From positions 1 to 64,000 of the forward strand of contig DATJTJ010000003.1 in assembly GCA_035503515.1 (NCBI GenBank): a DNA stretch of 64,000 nucleotides. Reading direction: 5' to 3'. The stretch comes from DAIDKA01 sp035503515. GTDB lineage: Bacteria; Pseudomonadota; Gammaproteobacteria; Steroidobacterales; Steroidobacteraceae. The notes under the pieces were generated by a model, which had not been told where the DNA came from, did not search any database, and worked only from the letters and a program-made list of their open reading frames with translations. Below are positions 42,577 to 51,418 of this stretch, in pieces; positions within the stretch are counted from its first letter, which is position 1; each line of letters starts with the position of its first letter. A program made the translations under genes and the position numbers.

Positions 42577-43271
42577 CCCGGTCCCACGCCCTGCCGGGCC
42601 AGGAACGCGAGCGACTCCATGGCCGTGCGGTAGCGCCGCGACAGCCGCAGCAGTGCCGGGATCTCCTGCGGCCTGCCGAGCACTCCGAGCAACAGGCGCG
42701 GATAGCGCACTTCGCCGCGCGGCCCGGTCGCCGCCATGGCGCTCGCGGGCACGGCGTCGGCCGCGGTATCGACCACGACCCGCGCCACGGCGAACTCCAC
42801 GCCCTGCCGGACCGCAACGCTGCCGATGGCGAAGCTTTCCATGTCCACGGCGCTGGCGCCGCTGCGCTGCCGCGCCTGCGCCTTGGCAGCCGCATCCAGC
42901 AGCGGCTGCGCGACGCTCAACACGGCACCGCCGACGGCGCCGCGCGTCGCCGCCCGGGCCGCAAGCCGCTCACGCCAGGGTGCGCAGGTGGCATGCACCG
43001 CGCCGTCTTCATCCAGGACCGCATCCGCGAGCAGCACCGTACCGGCGCCGAGGCGCGGATCCAGCGCGCCGGCCAGTCCGAAACTCAGCAGCTGTCGGGC
43101 GCCGGCCGCCACCAGGTCGAGGGCGGCGCGCGTGGCCGCGCCGGGCCCCATGCCGCTGACGGCCACCAGGTTGCCGTCGGCGAGCCTGCCTACGGCAGAG
43201 CCGTGCCGCGCGGCGGCGCCCAGGGTGCGCGCCTCGGCCGCCAGGGCCGCGACGATCCCCGTGACGCTCAC
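42573..43271 (-). CDS. hpnG: Adenosylhopane nucleosidase HpnG
   Basis: Purine phosphorylase/nucleosidase-fold enzyme that releases adenine from adenosylhopane to give ribosylhopane. The 232-residue product has IVAALAAEARTL, SGMGPGAAT, LLSFGLAGALDP and AVDMESFAI, the purine-binding segment. The GTG at 43271 overlaps the shc stop by four bases; the longer upstream frame lies within shc and has no family similarity. Confidence 0.92.
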   Translation of the reverse strand: MSVTGIVAALAAEARTLGAAARHGSAVGRLADGNLVAVSGMGPGAATRAALDLVAAGARQLLSFGLAGALDPRLGAGTVLLADAVLDEDGAVHATCAPWRERLAARAATRGAVGGAVLSVAQPLLDAAAKAQARQRSGASAVDMESFAIGSVAVRQGVEFAVARVVVDTAADAVPASAMAATGPRGEVRYPRLLLGVLGRPQEIPALLRLSRRYRTAMESLAFLARQGVGPG

Positions 43272-45256
43272 TTCCGGTGGCTGGCGGCGACGCGATTGCG
43301 GTAGGCCGCCAGCGCCCACAGCGGGAAGTACGCGCAGTAGCCGTGGTACTTGAGGTAGAACACCCGCGGAAAGCCCGGGGCGGTGAAGCGCGGATCGCTC
43401 CACAGGCCGCTTTTCTGCTGGCTGCGCTGCAGGTAGCGCACGCCGTTGCGGACGGTGGCCGATTCCACCTCCCCCGCCGCCAGCAGCGCCAGCAGCGCCC
43501 AGGCCGTCTGGAAGGGGGCACTGGCCGCAGGTCCGCCGGCCTGGTGGCGATCATGGTAGCTGTCGTTGAGTTCGCCCCAGCCGCCATCCGCGTTCTGCTT
43601 GGACGCCAGCCAGTTGACGGCGCGGCGCATCGCCGGATCGTCATGCGCGATTCCGGCCTGCTCCAGCGCGACCAGCACCGACCAGGTGCCGTAGATGTAG
43701 TTCGAGCCCCAGCGGCCGAACCAGGCGCCGTCGGACTCCTGTTCGGCCCGCAGGTAGGCGATGGCCCGTGCCAGCGCCGGCCGGTCCGCGGGGCGCCCGG
43801 CCCTGGCGAGCAGCGTGACCACCCGCGCGGTCACATCGCTGGTCGGGGGATCCAGCAGCGCGCCGTGGTCGGCGAACGGGATCTCGTTGAGGATGTAATG
43901 GGTATTGTCGGCGTCGAAGGCCGCAAAGCCGCCATTGCGGCTCTGCAGGCCCACCAGCCAGTCCAGCGCCCGCGCCACGCTTGCGGCATAGCGGCCGGGG
44001 TCGCGCGCCTGATGCATGGACCAGGCGACCACGGCGGTGTCATCGAGATCCGGGTAGTGCGTATTGGTGAACTGGAATGCCCATCCGCCTCCGGGGACAT
44101 CGGGCTTCTGGACACGCCAGTCCTGCGGATTGTCGAGCAGCTGCTCGGGAACCAGCCAGTCGAGCGCGCGCTCGGCGGCCGCATGCGCCTGGGAATCGCC
44201 GGCCTCCTGCATCGCGAGCGCCGCCAGAGCCGTATCCCACACCGGCGAGACGCACGGCTGGCAATAGGCTTCGTCCGTCCCGACCACCAGCAGCTTGTCG
44301 ATGGCCCGGCGGGCCGTGGCCCGGCGCGGATCCTCGGGCGGCACGCCCATCAGGACCAGCACCTCGAGGGCATTGACCATGGCCGGAAAGATCGCGCCGA
44401 GACCCCCCTCGCCGTTCAGGCGCTCGAGGATCCAGTCCTGCGCGCGGCGCGTGGCGTGGCGGCGCATGACTCCGGGAATCAGCGGGTCGATCGCCCGTCC
44501 CATGCGGTCCAGGGCCATGAACAGCCGGTTGGTGAAGCCGCGCCGCGCGAAGTAATGACGTTCTTCCCACGGCGGGGTGGTGAACAGTTCCTGGATCTGC
44601 ACGCCGCGCGGATTGCGCGCCAGCGGCTTTCGGGTACACAGCACGAACAGCGGCACCATCACAGTGCGCGACCAGTACGAAACCTTGTCGAGGTGGAACG
44701 GAAACCACTTCGGCAGCAGCATGATCTCGACCGGGATGTACGGTACCGCGCGCCACGGCACCTGGCCGAAGAGTGCCAGCGCGATGCGGGTGAACACGTT
44801 GGCCCGCGCCGCCCCGCCCCGCGCCAGGATCGCCTCGCGCGCGCGCACCATGTGGGGAGCCGAGACGTCATCGCCAGCGAGCTTCAGGGCGTAGTACACC
44901 TTCACGGTGCAACTGAGGTCGAGGTCGCCGCCGAGATACAGCGGCCAGCCGCCGTGCTCGGCCTGGTGGCGGCGCAGGTAGACGGCAATCTTCTGCTGCA
45001 GCAGTTCATCGATCTCGTCCAGGAAGTGCATCATCATGATGTACTCCGCCGGGATGGTGCAGTCGGCCTCCAGCTCGAACAGCCAGAATCCCTGGGCGCT
45101 CTGCAGCCCGATGAGCGCATCACGGGCCGCGGCGATCGAACGTTCCAGGGCCTCGCTGCCGTGGGCATCGGGCAGCACACTGATGGCGGCTGACTGCCGC
45201 GCACTGCCGTCCCGGGCCGGACGGGCGTCCCGCGCCGTCGAGGGTCCGGCGGTCAC
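43268..45256 (-). CDS. shc: Squalene--hopene cyclase
   Basis: Monotopic membrane enzyme that cyclises squalene to hopene and hopanol. The 662-residue length fits. The proton-donating DxDD motif is PDLDDTAVV (Asp403-Asp406), and several QW-type repeats are visible, such as QSAQGFWLFE, RNGGFAAFD, SDGAWFGRWG and NADGGWGE. It overlaps the squalene synthase gene upstream and hpnG downstream by four bases each, so the four-gene unit is translationally coupled. Confidence 0.97.
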   Translation of the reverse strand: MTAGPSTARDARPARDGSARQSAAISVLPDAHGSEALERSIAAARDALIGLQSAQGFWLFELEADCTIPAEYIMMMHFLDEIDELLQQKIAVYLRRHQAEHGGWPLYLGGDLDLSCTVKVYYALKLAGDDVSAPHMVRAREAILARGGAARANVFTRIALALFGQVPWRAVPYIPVEIMLLPKWFPFHLDKVSYWSRTVMVPLFVLCTRKPLARNPRGVQIQELFTTPPWEERHYFARRGFTNRLFMALDRMGRAIDPLIPGVMRRHATRRAQDWILERLNGEGGLGAIFPAMVNALEVLVLMGVPPEDPRRATARRAIDKLLVVGTDEAYCQPCVSPVWDTALAALAMQEAGDSQAHAAAERALDWLVPEQLLDNPQDWRVQKPDVPGGGWAFQFTNTHYPDLDDTAVVAWSMHQARDPGRYAASVARALDWLVGLQSRNGGFAAFDADNTHYILNEIPFADHGALLDPPTSDVTARVVTLLARAGRPADRPALARAIAYLRAEQESDGAWFGRWGSNYIYGTWSVLVALEQAGIAHDDPAMRRAVNWLASKQNADGGWGELNDSYHDRHQAGGPAASAPFQTAWALLALLAAGEVESATVRNGVRYLQRSQQKSGLWSDPRFTAPGFPRVFYLKYHGYCAYFPLWALAAYRNRVAASHRK

Positions 45257-46452
45257 TGCACGGTCCCCCGGTCAGGCTGCCGCAGCAGTGCGTCCACCTC
45301 GTCCTGCGCACCGCGCACGTTCACCCGGCGGCTGCGATGATAGGCGCTGGCCGCGTGCTCCCCGGCCTCCTCCGGCATCTGCAGCTTGCGCGGTTGCCAG
45401 TCGGGCGCGAGCGACGCGAGCGGCAGGCCGGCCGCCGCGCGATTGAACAGGAAACGCAGCAGTGCGTTGTGGCGCGTGGCGGCATTGCTGAGCGCAAGCG
45501 TCACCGCAACCGTCCGTCGCGACACCTTGACCTGGGCGCCCTGCGTGAAGCCGGGGTTGGCGGCGATGCGCCTCAGGGTCAGCACCGCAAGCCCGATGGC
45601 CCACAGGCAGAAGCGCCGGATGCCGGTTTCGCGCCCGGGGATGAGCAGGGTGAATTCCAGGGCCTTGCGCAGGTGCGCGTGGGCGACACCGACCAGTTCG
45701 CGCATGCCGGCCGCGAAACCGCCGCCGCCGTTCTGGGCCGTCAGGTGCGAGAGCTCGACACCGTGCCGCGAGAACACGTCCTGGGGCAGCCAGCAGGCCC
45801 CGCGACTGCGGTCCTCCCAGACATCCTTGAGAATGTTCGTCATCTGCAGGCCCTGCGCGAACGAGGGCGCGAGCCGCGAGAGCGCGGCGCGGTGCTCCTC
45901 GATGTCCGGCGCGTGGGCGCAGAACAGTTCAGTGAGCATCTCCCCGACCACGCCGGCGACGTAGTAGCAGTAGCTGTCCAGGTCCTCCAGCGTATCGAGG
46001 CCGCGGACGCTGGCCGTGCGCTGGAACTGGTGCATGCCGTGGCACATGGTATCCACACAGCGCCGGATCGCGGCCTGCTGTCGCAGCGGCAGCTGGCGCG
46101 TGACACGGATGACCTGCGCCAGGTGCATGATGAGTTCGCGCTCGGCCGGCAACGTCCACTGCGAGAGCTTGCCGGCGAGTTCGATGCCGAGGGCCTGCGC
46201 ATCGGCGACCCCGGCGACCGCGTCCGAGAAACGCTCCATGTAGAGCAGCGTGTCCGGAGGTGCGATCTGCGGCTCATCCTCGATGGTGTCGGCGACGCGG
46301 CACAGCAGATAGGCATTGGTCACCGAGCGGCTCAGGTCCGGCGGCAGCTGCGGGATGGTCAGCGCAAAGGTGCGCGACACCAGCGGCAGGATCTGCTCCT
46401 GGTACGCCTCGTCGGTATGGCCCGGAATGGTGGATTTACTCTGTCGGGCCAT
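45253..46452 (-). CDS. Squalene synthase, eukaryotic/Methylococcus type
   Basis: Head-to-head condensation of two farnesyl diphosphates to squalene. The 399-residue product is much longer than HpnC or HpnD (about 280). It has LVSRTFALTIPQLP, the first Asp-rich motif DTIED (55-59), YCYYVAGVVGE and the second motif LQMTNILKDVWEDR (Asp210-Asp214). No HpnC, HpnD or HpnE gene is in the window, so one enzyme probably replaces the three-step bacterial route. It is the first gene of sqs-shc-hpnG-hpnA. A presqualene or phytoene product cannot be excluded by motifs alone. The 127 bases before it hold no recognised gene. Confidence 0.87.
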   Translation of the reverse strand: MARQSKSTIPGHTDEAYQEQILPLVSRTFALTIPQLPPDLSRSVTNAYLLCRVADTIEDEPQIAPPDTLLYMERFSDAVAGVADAQALGIELAGKLSQWTLPAERELIMHLAQVIRVTRQLPLRQQAAIRRCVDTMCHGMHQFQRTASVRGLDTLEDLDSYCYYVAGVVGEMLTELFCAHAPDIEEHRAALSRLAPSFAQGLQMTNILKDVWEDRSRGACWLPQDVFSRHGVELSHLTAQNGGGGFAAGMRELVGVAHAHLRKALEFTLLIPGRETGIRRFCLWAIGLAVLTLRRIAANPGFTQGAQVKVSRRTVAVTLALSNAATRHNALLRFLFNRAAAGLPLASLAPDWQPRKLQMPEEAGEHAASAYHRSRRVNVRGAQDEVDALLRQPDRGTVQ

Positions 46453-46579
46453 CGTTAAAGCTTAAGCAGTTGTCGCCGGATGCGGGCGGGCCATGGATGA
46501 CTGCCCGCTAGGCTACTGGTTTCATGGAGGTTTGCCAAACCAGCACTCCGGTGCGGCGCATCCGCCACAAATCCCGGCC

Positions 46580-48838
46580 CTACGCGGCCGGCGCGCGCGC
46601 TTCCAGGCGGTCGATCTTCCGGGACCATCCCCGACGCAGAACGCTGCCGCGCTGCGCCCGTTGACCCCGGTATTCCTTGAGGTCCGCCCATTCCAGGGTC
46701 TTGTGCTGGTCGCCGGTCCACAGCAGCAGCGATCCGCCCCTGGGGACGACCGTGAGGCCGGCCACGAACTCTTCCCGCGCCGCGAGCTTCTTGCCGCTTA
46801 TGTCGTACAGCTTGTTGCCCTTGCCCCGTGGCATCTCCGGGACGTCAGCCACCGGAAAGACCAGGAGCTTGCCCTCGTTGCTCACGGCCGCGACCAGCGC
46901 GTCCGGGCCTGCCACCAGCGCCGGGGGCAGCACCAACGCGCCCTCCGGCACGTTGAGCACCGTCTTGCCGGCGCGCCGGTCGGTGACGAGGTCCTTGAAG
47001 CGCGCGGTGAAGCCGTAGCCCGCATCACTGGCGAGCAGCCACAGGTCTTCGGCCTCGCCGAGCATGACGCCGGCGAAGCGTGCGCCGTCGGGCGGATTCA
47101 GGCGCCCCGACAGCGGCTCGCCCTGGCCGCGCGCCGAGGGCAGCGAGTGCGCCGGCAATGTGTAGGTGCGGCCGGTGCTGTCGATGAACACCGCATTCTG
47201 CAGGCTGCGCCCGCGGGCCGCGGCCTGGAAGGCATCCCCGGTCTTGTACGACAGGGTCAGCGGATCGATGTCGTGGCCTTTCGCCGAGCGCACGAAGCCG
47301 CCGGTGGAGAGCACCACCGTTACCGGCTCGTTGGCGATCAGCGTGGTCTCATCGATCGCCTGGGCGGCCTCGCGCTCGACGATCCGCGTGCGCCGGTCAT
47401 CGCCGTGCTTGTCCGCATCGGCGCGGATCTCGGCCGCGATCAGCCTGCGCAGCTTCGCCTTGCTGCCGAGCAGTCCTTCGATGTCGGCCTTTTCCTGCGA
47501 CAGCGACTTCTGCTCGTCGCGGATCTTCATTTCCTCGAGCTTCGCGAGGTGCCGCAACCGGGTATTGAGGATTTCCTCGGCCTGCTCGTCGGAGAGCCTG
47601 AAGCGCTTGATGAGCACCGGCTTCGGCTCATCCTCGCGGCGGATGATGCGGATCACCTCGTCGAGGTTCAGGAAGGCGATCAGCAGGCCATCGAGGATAT
47701 GCAGCCGGCGGTTCACCTTCTCGAGCCGGAACTGCAGGCGCCGCGTCACGGTGGTGGTGCGGAACTCGAGCCAGCCGGTGAGGATGTCGCGCAGCCCCAT
47801 GACCCGCGGTCGCCCGTCCAGGCCGATGATGTTCAGGTTGACGCGGTAGCTGCGTTCCAGGTCCGTGGTCGCGAACAGGTGTTTCATCACCTCATCGAGA
47901 TCGACGCGGTTGGAGCGCGGCACGATCACGAGGCGCGTCGGATTCTCGTGGTCGGACTCGTCGCGCAGGTCCTCGATCATCGGCAGCTTCTTCGCCCGCA
48001 TCTGCTCGGCGATCTGCTCGATGACCTTGGTCGGGGACACCTGGTAGGGGAAGGCGTTGACGACGACGTTGCCGTCCTCGAGCACGTAGGTGGCGCGCGC
48101 CTTGAAGCTGCCGCCGCCTTTTTCGTAGAACTCCTTCAGTTCCGCCCGGGGCGAGATGATCTCGGCGCCCGTGGGCAGGTCCGGCCCCTTGACGAACTTC
48201 ATCAGCTGCGCGGTCGTTGCCTCGGGCTCCTCCAGCAGATGGATGCAGGCATTGGCGACTTCGCGCAGGTTGTGCGGCGGGATGTCCGTGGCCATGCCGA
48301 CCGCGATGCCGGTGGTACCGTTCAGCAGCAGGTTGGGCAAACGTGCCGGCAGGATCGCCGGCTCCTCGCGCGAGCCGTCGTAGTTGGGCACCCAGTCCAC
48401 GGTGCCGTCGGAGAGCTCCGCGAGCAGCACCTCGGCATAACGGGTGAGCTTGGCTTCCGTGTAGCGCATGGCCGCGAACGACTTCGGGTCATCCTGCGAG
48501 CCCCAGTTGCCCTGGCCGTCCACGATCGGATAGCGATAGGAAAAGGGCTGGGCCATCAGCACCATGGCCTCGTAGCAGGCGCTGTCGCCGTGCGGATGAA
48601 ACTTGCCGAGCACGTCACCGACCGTCAGCGCAGCCTTCTTGTGCTTGTTGGCCGCCGCCAGTCCCAGCTCGCCCATCGCGTAGATGATGCGCCGCTGCAC
48701 CGGCTTGAGTCCGTCGCCGAGCGCCGGCAGCGCGCGATCGAGGATGACGTACATCGAGTAATCGAGGTAGGCCTTCTCGGTGAAGGCGCGCAACGGCTGG
48801 CGTTCCACGCCCTCGAAGTTCAGTTCCTGATCCTGCAT
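46580..48838 (-). CDS. parC: DNA topoisomerase IV subunit A
   Basis: Breakage-reunion subunit that decatenates daughter chromosomes. The 752-residue product has the quinolone-region sequence HPHGDSACYEAMVLMAQPF with Ser and Glu at the usual sensitive positions, the active-site Tyr in MRYTEAKL, and the GyrA-box-poor beta-propeller typical of ParC at the C-terminus. It starts 3 bases after parE, forming a parE-parC operon. Confidence 0.97.
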   Translation of the reverse strand: MQDQELNFEGVERQPLRAFTEKAYLDYSMYVILDRALPALGDGLKPVQRRIIYAMGELGLAAANKHKKAALTVGDVLGKFHPHGDSACYEAMVLMAQPFSYRYPIVDGQGNWGSQDDPKSFAAMRYTEAKLTRYAEVLLAELSDGTVDWVPNYDGSREEPAILPARLPNLLLNGTTGIAVGMATDIPPHNLREVANACIHLLEEPEATTAQLMKFVKGPDLPTGAEIISPRAELKEFYEKGGGSFKARATYVLEDGNVVVNAFPYQVSPTKVIEQIAEQMRAKKLPMIEDLRDESDHENPTRLVIVPRSNRVDLDEVMKHLFATTDLERSYRVNLNIIGLDGRPRVMGLRDILTGWLEFRTTTVTRRLQFRLEKVNRRLHILDGLLIAFLNLDEVIRIIRREDEPKPVLIKRFRLSDEQAEEILNTRLRHLAKLEEMKIRDEQKSLSQEKADIEGLLGSKAKLRRLIAAEIRADADKHGDDRRTRIVEREAAQAIDETTLIANEPVTVVLSTGGFVRSAKGHDIDPLTLSYKTGDAFQAAARGRSLQNAVFIDSTGRTYTLPAHSLPSARGQGEPLSGRLNPPDGARFAGVMLGEAEDLWLLASDAGYGFTARFKDLVTDRRAGKTVLNVPEGALVLPPALVAGPDALVAAVSNEGKLLVFPVADVPEMPRGKGNKLYDISGKKLAAREEFVAGLTVVPRGGSLLLWTGDQHKTLEWADLKEYRGQRAQRGSVLRRGWSRKIDRLEARAPAA

Positions 48839-48841
48839 GGC

Positions 48842-50737
48842 CTATACCTGCACCTCGGCCAGATTACCGTTGGTCTCCAGCCATTCACGCCGGTCACCGG
48901 CCCGCTTCTTGGCAAGCAGCATGTCCATGAGCTGATCGGTCTTGTCGGCGGCATCCACGGTCAGCTGCACCAGCCGCCGCGTGCGCGGATCGATGGTGGT
49001 TTCGCGCAGCTGCGCCGGATTCATCTCCCCCAGGCCCTTGAAGCGGGTCACCTGGGGCTTGGCGCGCGGATTCTCCTTGGCGATGCGCGCCACGAGCTGA
49101 TTGCGCTCGGCCTCATCCAGGGCGTAGTGCACCTGCTTGCCCGCGTCGATGCGGTACAGCGGCGGCATGGCCACGTAGATGTGGCCATTGGTCACCAGCG
49201 GCCGGAAGTGCCTCAGGAACAGCGCACACAGTAGCGTCGCGATGTGCGCGCCGTCCGAGTCGGCGTCGGCCAGGATGCAGATCTTGTGGTAGCGCAGCTG
49301 CGACAGGTCGGTCGAGCCCGGATCCACGCCGATCGCCACGCTGATGTCGTGCACTTCCTGGGAGGACGCGATGGAGTTGGACTCCAGCTCCCAGGTGTTC
49401 AGGATCTTGCCGCGAAGCGGCATGATGGCCTGGAACTCGCGCTCGCGCGCCTGCTTGGCGCTGCCGCCGGCCGAATCCCCTTCCACCAGGAACAGCTCCG
49501 AGCGGCGCGGCTCCTGGCTGGTGCAGTCGGCAAGCTTGCCGGGCAGTGCCGGACCGCCGGCGACGCGCTTGCGCACCACGCGCTGCGCGGCGCGGGCGCG
49601 CTCCTGGGCATTGGCGATCGCGAACTGCGCGATCTTCTCCCCGGCCTCGGCATGGCCGTTCAGCCACAGCGCCAGGGAGTCGCGGGCGAAGGCCTCGACG
49701 ATGGGCGCGGCATCGCGGGAAGCCAGCCGCTCCTTCATCTGGCCCGCGAACTGCGGCTCGCGGATCTTCAGCGACAGCACGTAGCAGCACTTGTCCCAGA
49801 TGTCCTCGGGCGTGAGCTTGATGCCGCGGGGCACGAGGTTGCGGAACTCGCAGAACTCGCGCACGGCCTGGGCGAGCCCCGAGCGCAGGCCGTTGACGTG
49901 CGTGCCGCCCTCGGCGGTCGGGATCAGGTTGACGTAGCTCTCGCCGAACACCGCCGGGATGTTCGGCGCCCACAGCAGCGCATAACCGACGGCATCGGTG
50001 TCGCCCTCGCGCGCGGCCGTGATGGGCTCGGCGGGCAAGCGTTCGGTGGCCTCGAGTTCCTCGGTGAGATAGGCGCCCAGATCGCCGCTGTAGAACCATT
50101 CGTCCTGCTCGCCGGTCGCCTCGTTGCCGAAGGTGATGCGCAGACCAGGGCACAGGACGGCTTTCGCCTTGAGCGTGTGCCGCAGCTGGGGCACGGAGAA
50201 CTTGTCGGAATCGAAGAACTTCGGGTCCGGCCAGAAACGCACCGTGGTGCCGGTGTTGCGCTGCCCGACGGTGCCCACCACCGCGAGCTTCGAGGCGAGC
50301 TTGCCGTCCCTGAAGGTGATCCGGTATTCCTTGCCGCCGCGCCGGATGGTGCACTCCAGGCGGCTGGAGAGGGCATTGACCACCGAGACGCCCACGCCGT
50401 GCAGGCCGCCGGAGAATTTGTAGGCCGCTTTTTCGGAGAACTTCCCGCCGGCATGCAGGCGCGTGAGGATCAGTTCGACCCCGCTCACCTTTTCCTGGGG
50501 ATGGATGTCCACCGGCATGCCGCGACCGTTGTCGCTGACCTCCAGCGATCCGTCCTTGTACAGGGTCACATCGATCTGCGTGCAGTAGCCGGAGGTCGCC
50601 TCATCGACGCTGTTGTCGATCACTTCGTGGGCAAGATGGTTCGGCCGCTGGGTGTGGGTGTACATGCCCGGGCGGCGACGCACGGGCTCCAGGCCGGAGA
50701 GAACTTCGATATCCGAGGCGGTGTAACTTTGGCTCAT
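48842..50737 (-). CDS. parE: DNA topoisomerase IV subunit B
   Basis: ATPase subunit of topoisomerase IV. The 631-residue product has the GHKL ATP site (IDNSVDEA, DNGRGMPVD, GGLHGVGVSVVNALS), the transducer domain and the TOPRIM metal site (VEGDSAGGSA, PLRGKILN and DADSDGAHI). The length equals E. coli ParE. The 83 bases before the start separate it from the DUF3501 gene. Confidence 0.97.
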   Translation of the reverse strand: MSQSYTASDIEVLSGLEPVRRRPGMYTHTQRPNHLAHEVIDNSVDEATSGYCTQIDVTLYKDGSLEVSDNGRGMPVDIHPQEKVSGVELILTRLHAGGKFSEKAAYKFSGGLHGVGVSVVNALSSRLECTIRRGGKEYRITFRDGKLASKLAVVGTVGQRNTGTTVRFWPDPKFFDSDKFSVPQLRHTLKAKAVLCPGLRITFGNEATGEQDEWFYSGDLGAYLTEELEATERLPAEPITAAREGDTDAVGYALLWAPNIPAVFGESYVNLIPTAEGGTHVNGLRSGLAQAVREFCEFRNLVPRGIKLTPEDIWDKCCYVLSLKIREPQFAGQMKERLASRDAAPIVEAFARDSLALWLNGHAEAGEKIAQFAIANAQERARAAQRVVRKRVAGGPALPGKLADCTSQEPRRSELFLVEGDSAGGSAKQAREREFQAIMPLRGKILNTWELESNSIASSQEVHDISVAIGVDPGSTDLSQLRYHKICILADADSDGAHIATLLCALFLRHFRPLVTNGHIYVAMPPLYRIDAGKQVHYALDEAERNQLVARIAKENPRAKPQVTRFKGLGEMNPAQLRETTIDPRTRRLVQLTVDAADKTDQLMDMLLAKKRAGDRREWLETNGNLAEVQV

Positions 50738-50820
50738 CGCTTTGACAAATGGATCAACGGGCAGCAGCAGGCCGCCCGCGGGTGCCGGGATCTTAAACGA
50801 TTATGGAAAGGCCCGGTTCG

Positions 50821-51414
50821 TCAGTTCAAGTCGCCAAGCAGCGACGCACGGATGGGTTCGGCCACCGGGCTCACCGCATACCGGTAGCGATCGTGATCGA
50901 CGCCGGCGCTCAGGGCCGCGCCGCTCTTGAGCGCCGCCAGCATGGGCGGCTTGAGCTCGAACCGCAGGAAATGCACGGCGGAAGTCTTCTCGTCATTCTC
51001 GCGCGGCAGGTCCTCGTCGGCGATGGCGAACACCTTGTCGAAGCCGTCCACCTGGATCCAGCAGCGCGACTCCACCCCGCGCAGCCGCATCAGCTGCTCG
51101 CGCCGCTCCCCGCTGTCGGGGAACTCCACCAGCAGCGTCGCCTTCCAGTTGCTGCCATCCGGAATCAGGGGGTTGTAGGCATCCAGTTCCTCGTGGATGC
51201 CCTCCTCCTCGAACACGCGCTCGGCGCGCAGCATCTCCTGGATCTGATACTGGATGGTCAGGCGATCCTCGAAGCACCAGGTCATGTTGGGCCCCACGGC
51301 GAGGCGCCTGCGGCTCTTGTGCGCAAGGACCTGCGCCCGGAACTCGCTGCGCCTGCGGGCGTACTGCTCGAGGCTGAAGAGTTGTTCGACGGTCAGTTTT
51401 TCCATGCCGCTCAC
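50821..51414 (-). CDS. DUF3501 family protein
   Basis: A 197-residue protein of the DUF3501 family, function unknown. It is helical and acidic, with MTWCFEDRLTIQYQIQEMLRAER as the most family-like region. It is the third gene of rubrerythrin / Fe-S protein / DUF3501, an association seen repeatedly in Proteobacteria, which suggests a part in peroxide or iron-sulfur stress defence. It starts 4 bases after the Fe-S gene stop. Confidence 0.85.
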   Translation of the reverse strand: MSGMEKLTVEQLFSLEQYARRRSEFRAQVLAHKSRRRLAVGPNMTWCFEDRLTIQYQIQEMLRAERVFEEEGIHEELDAYNPLIPDGSNWKATLLVEFPDSGERREQLMRLRGVESRCWIQVDGFDKVFAIADEDLPRENDEKTSAVHFLRFELKPPMLAALKSGAALSAGVDHDRYRYAVSPVAEPIRASLLGDLN

Positions 51415-51418
51415 TCCT

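Noticed and set aside
46493..49234. Open frame of 913 codons on the plus strand across parC and into parE
   Set aside because: Antisense shadow of topoisomerase IV genes; no recognisable domain.
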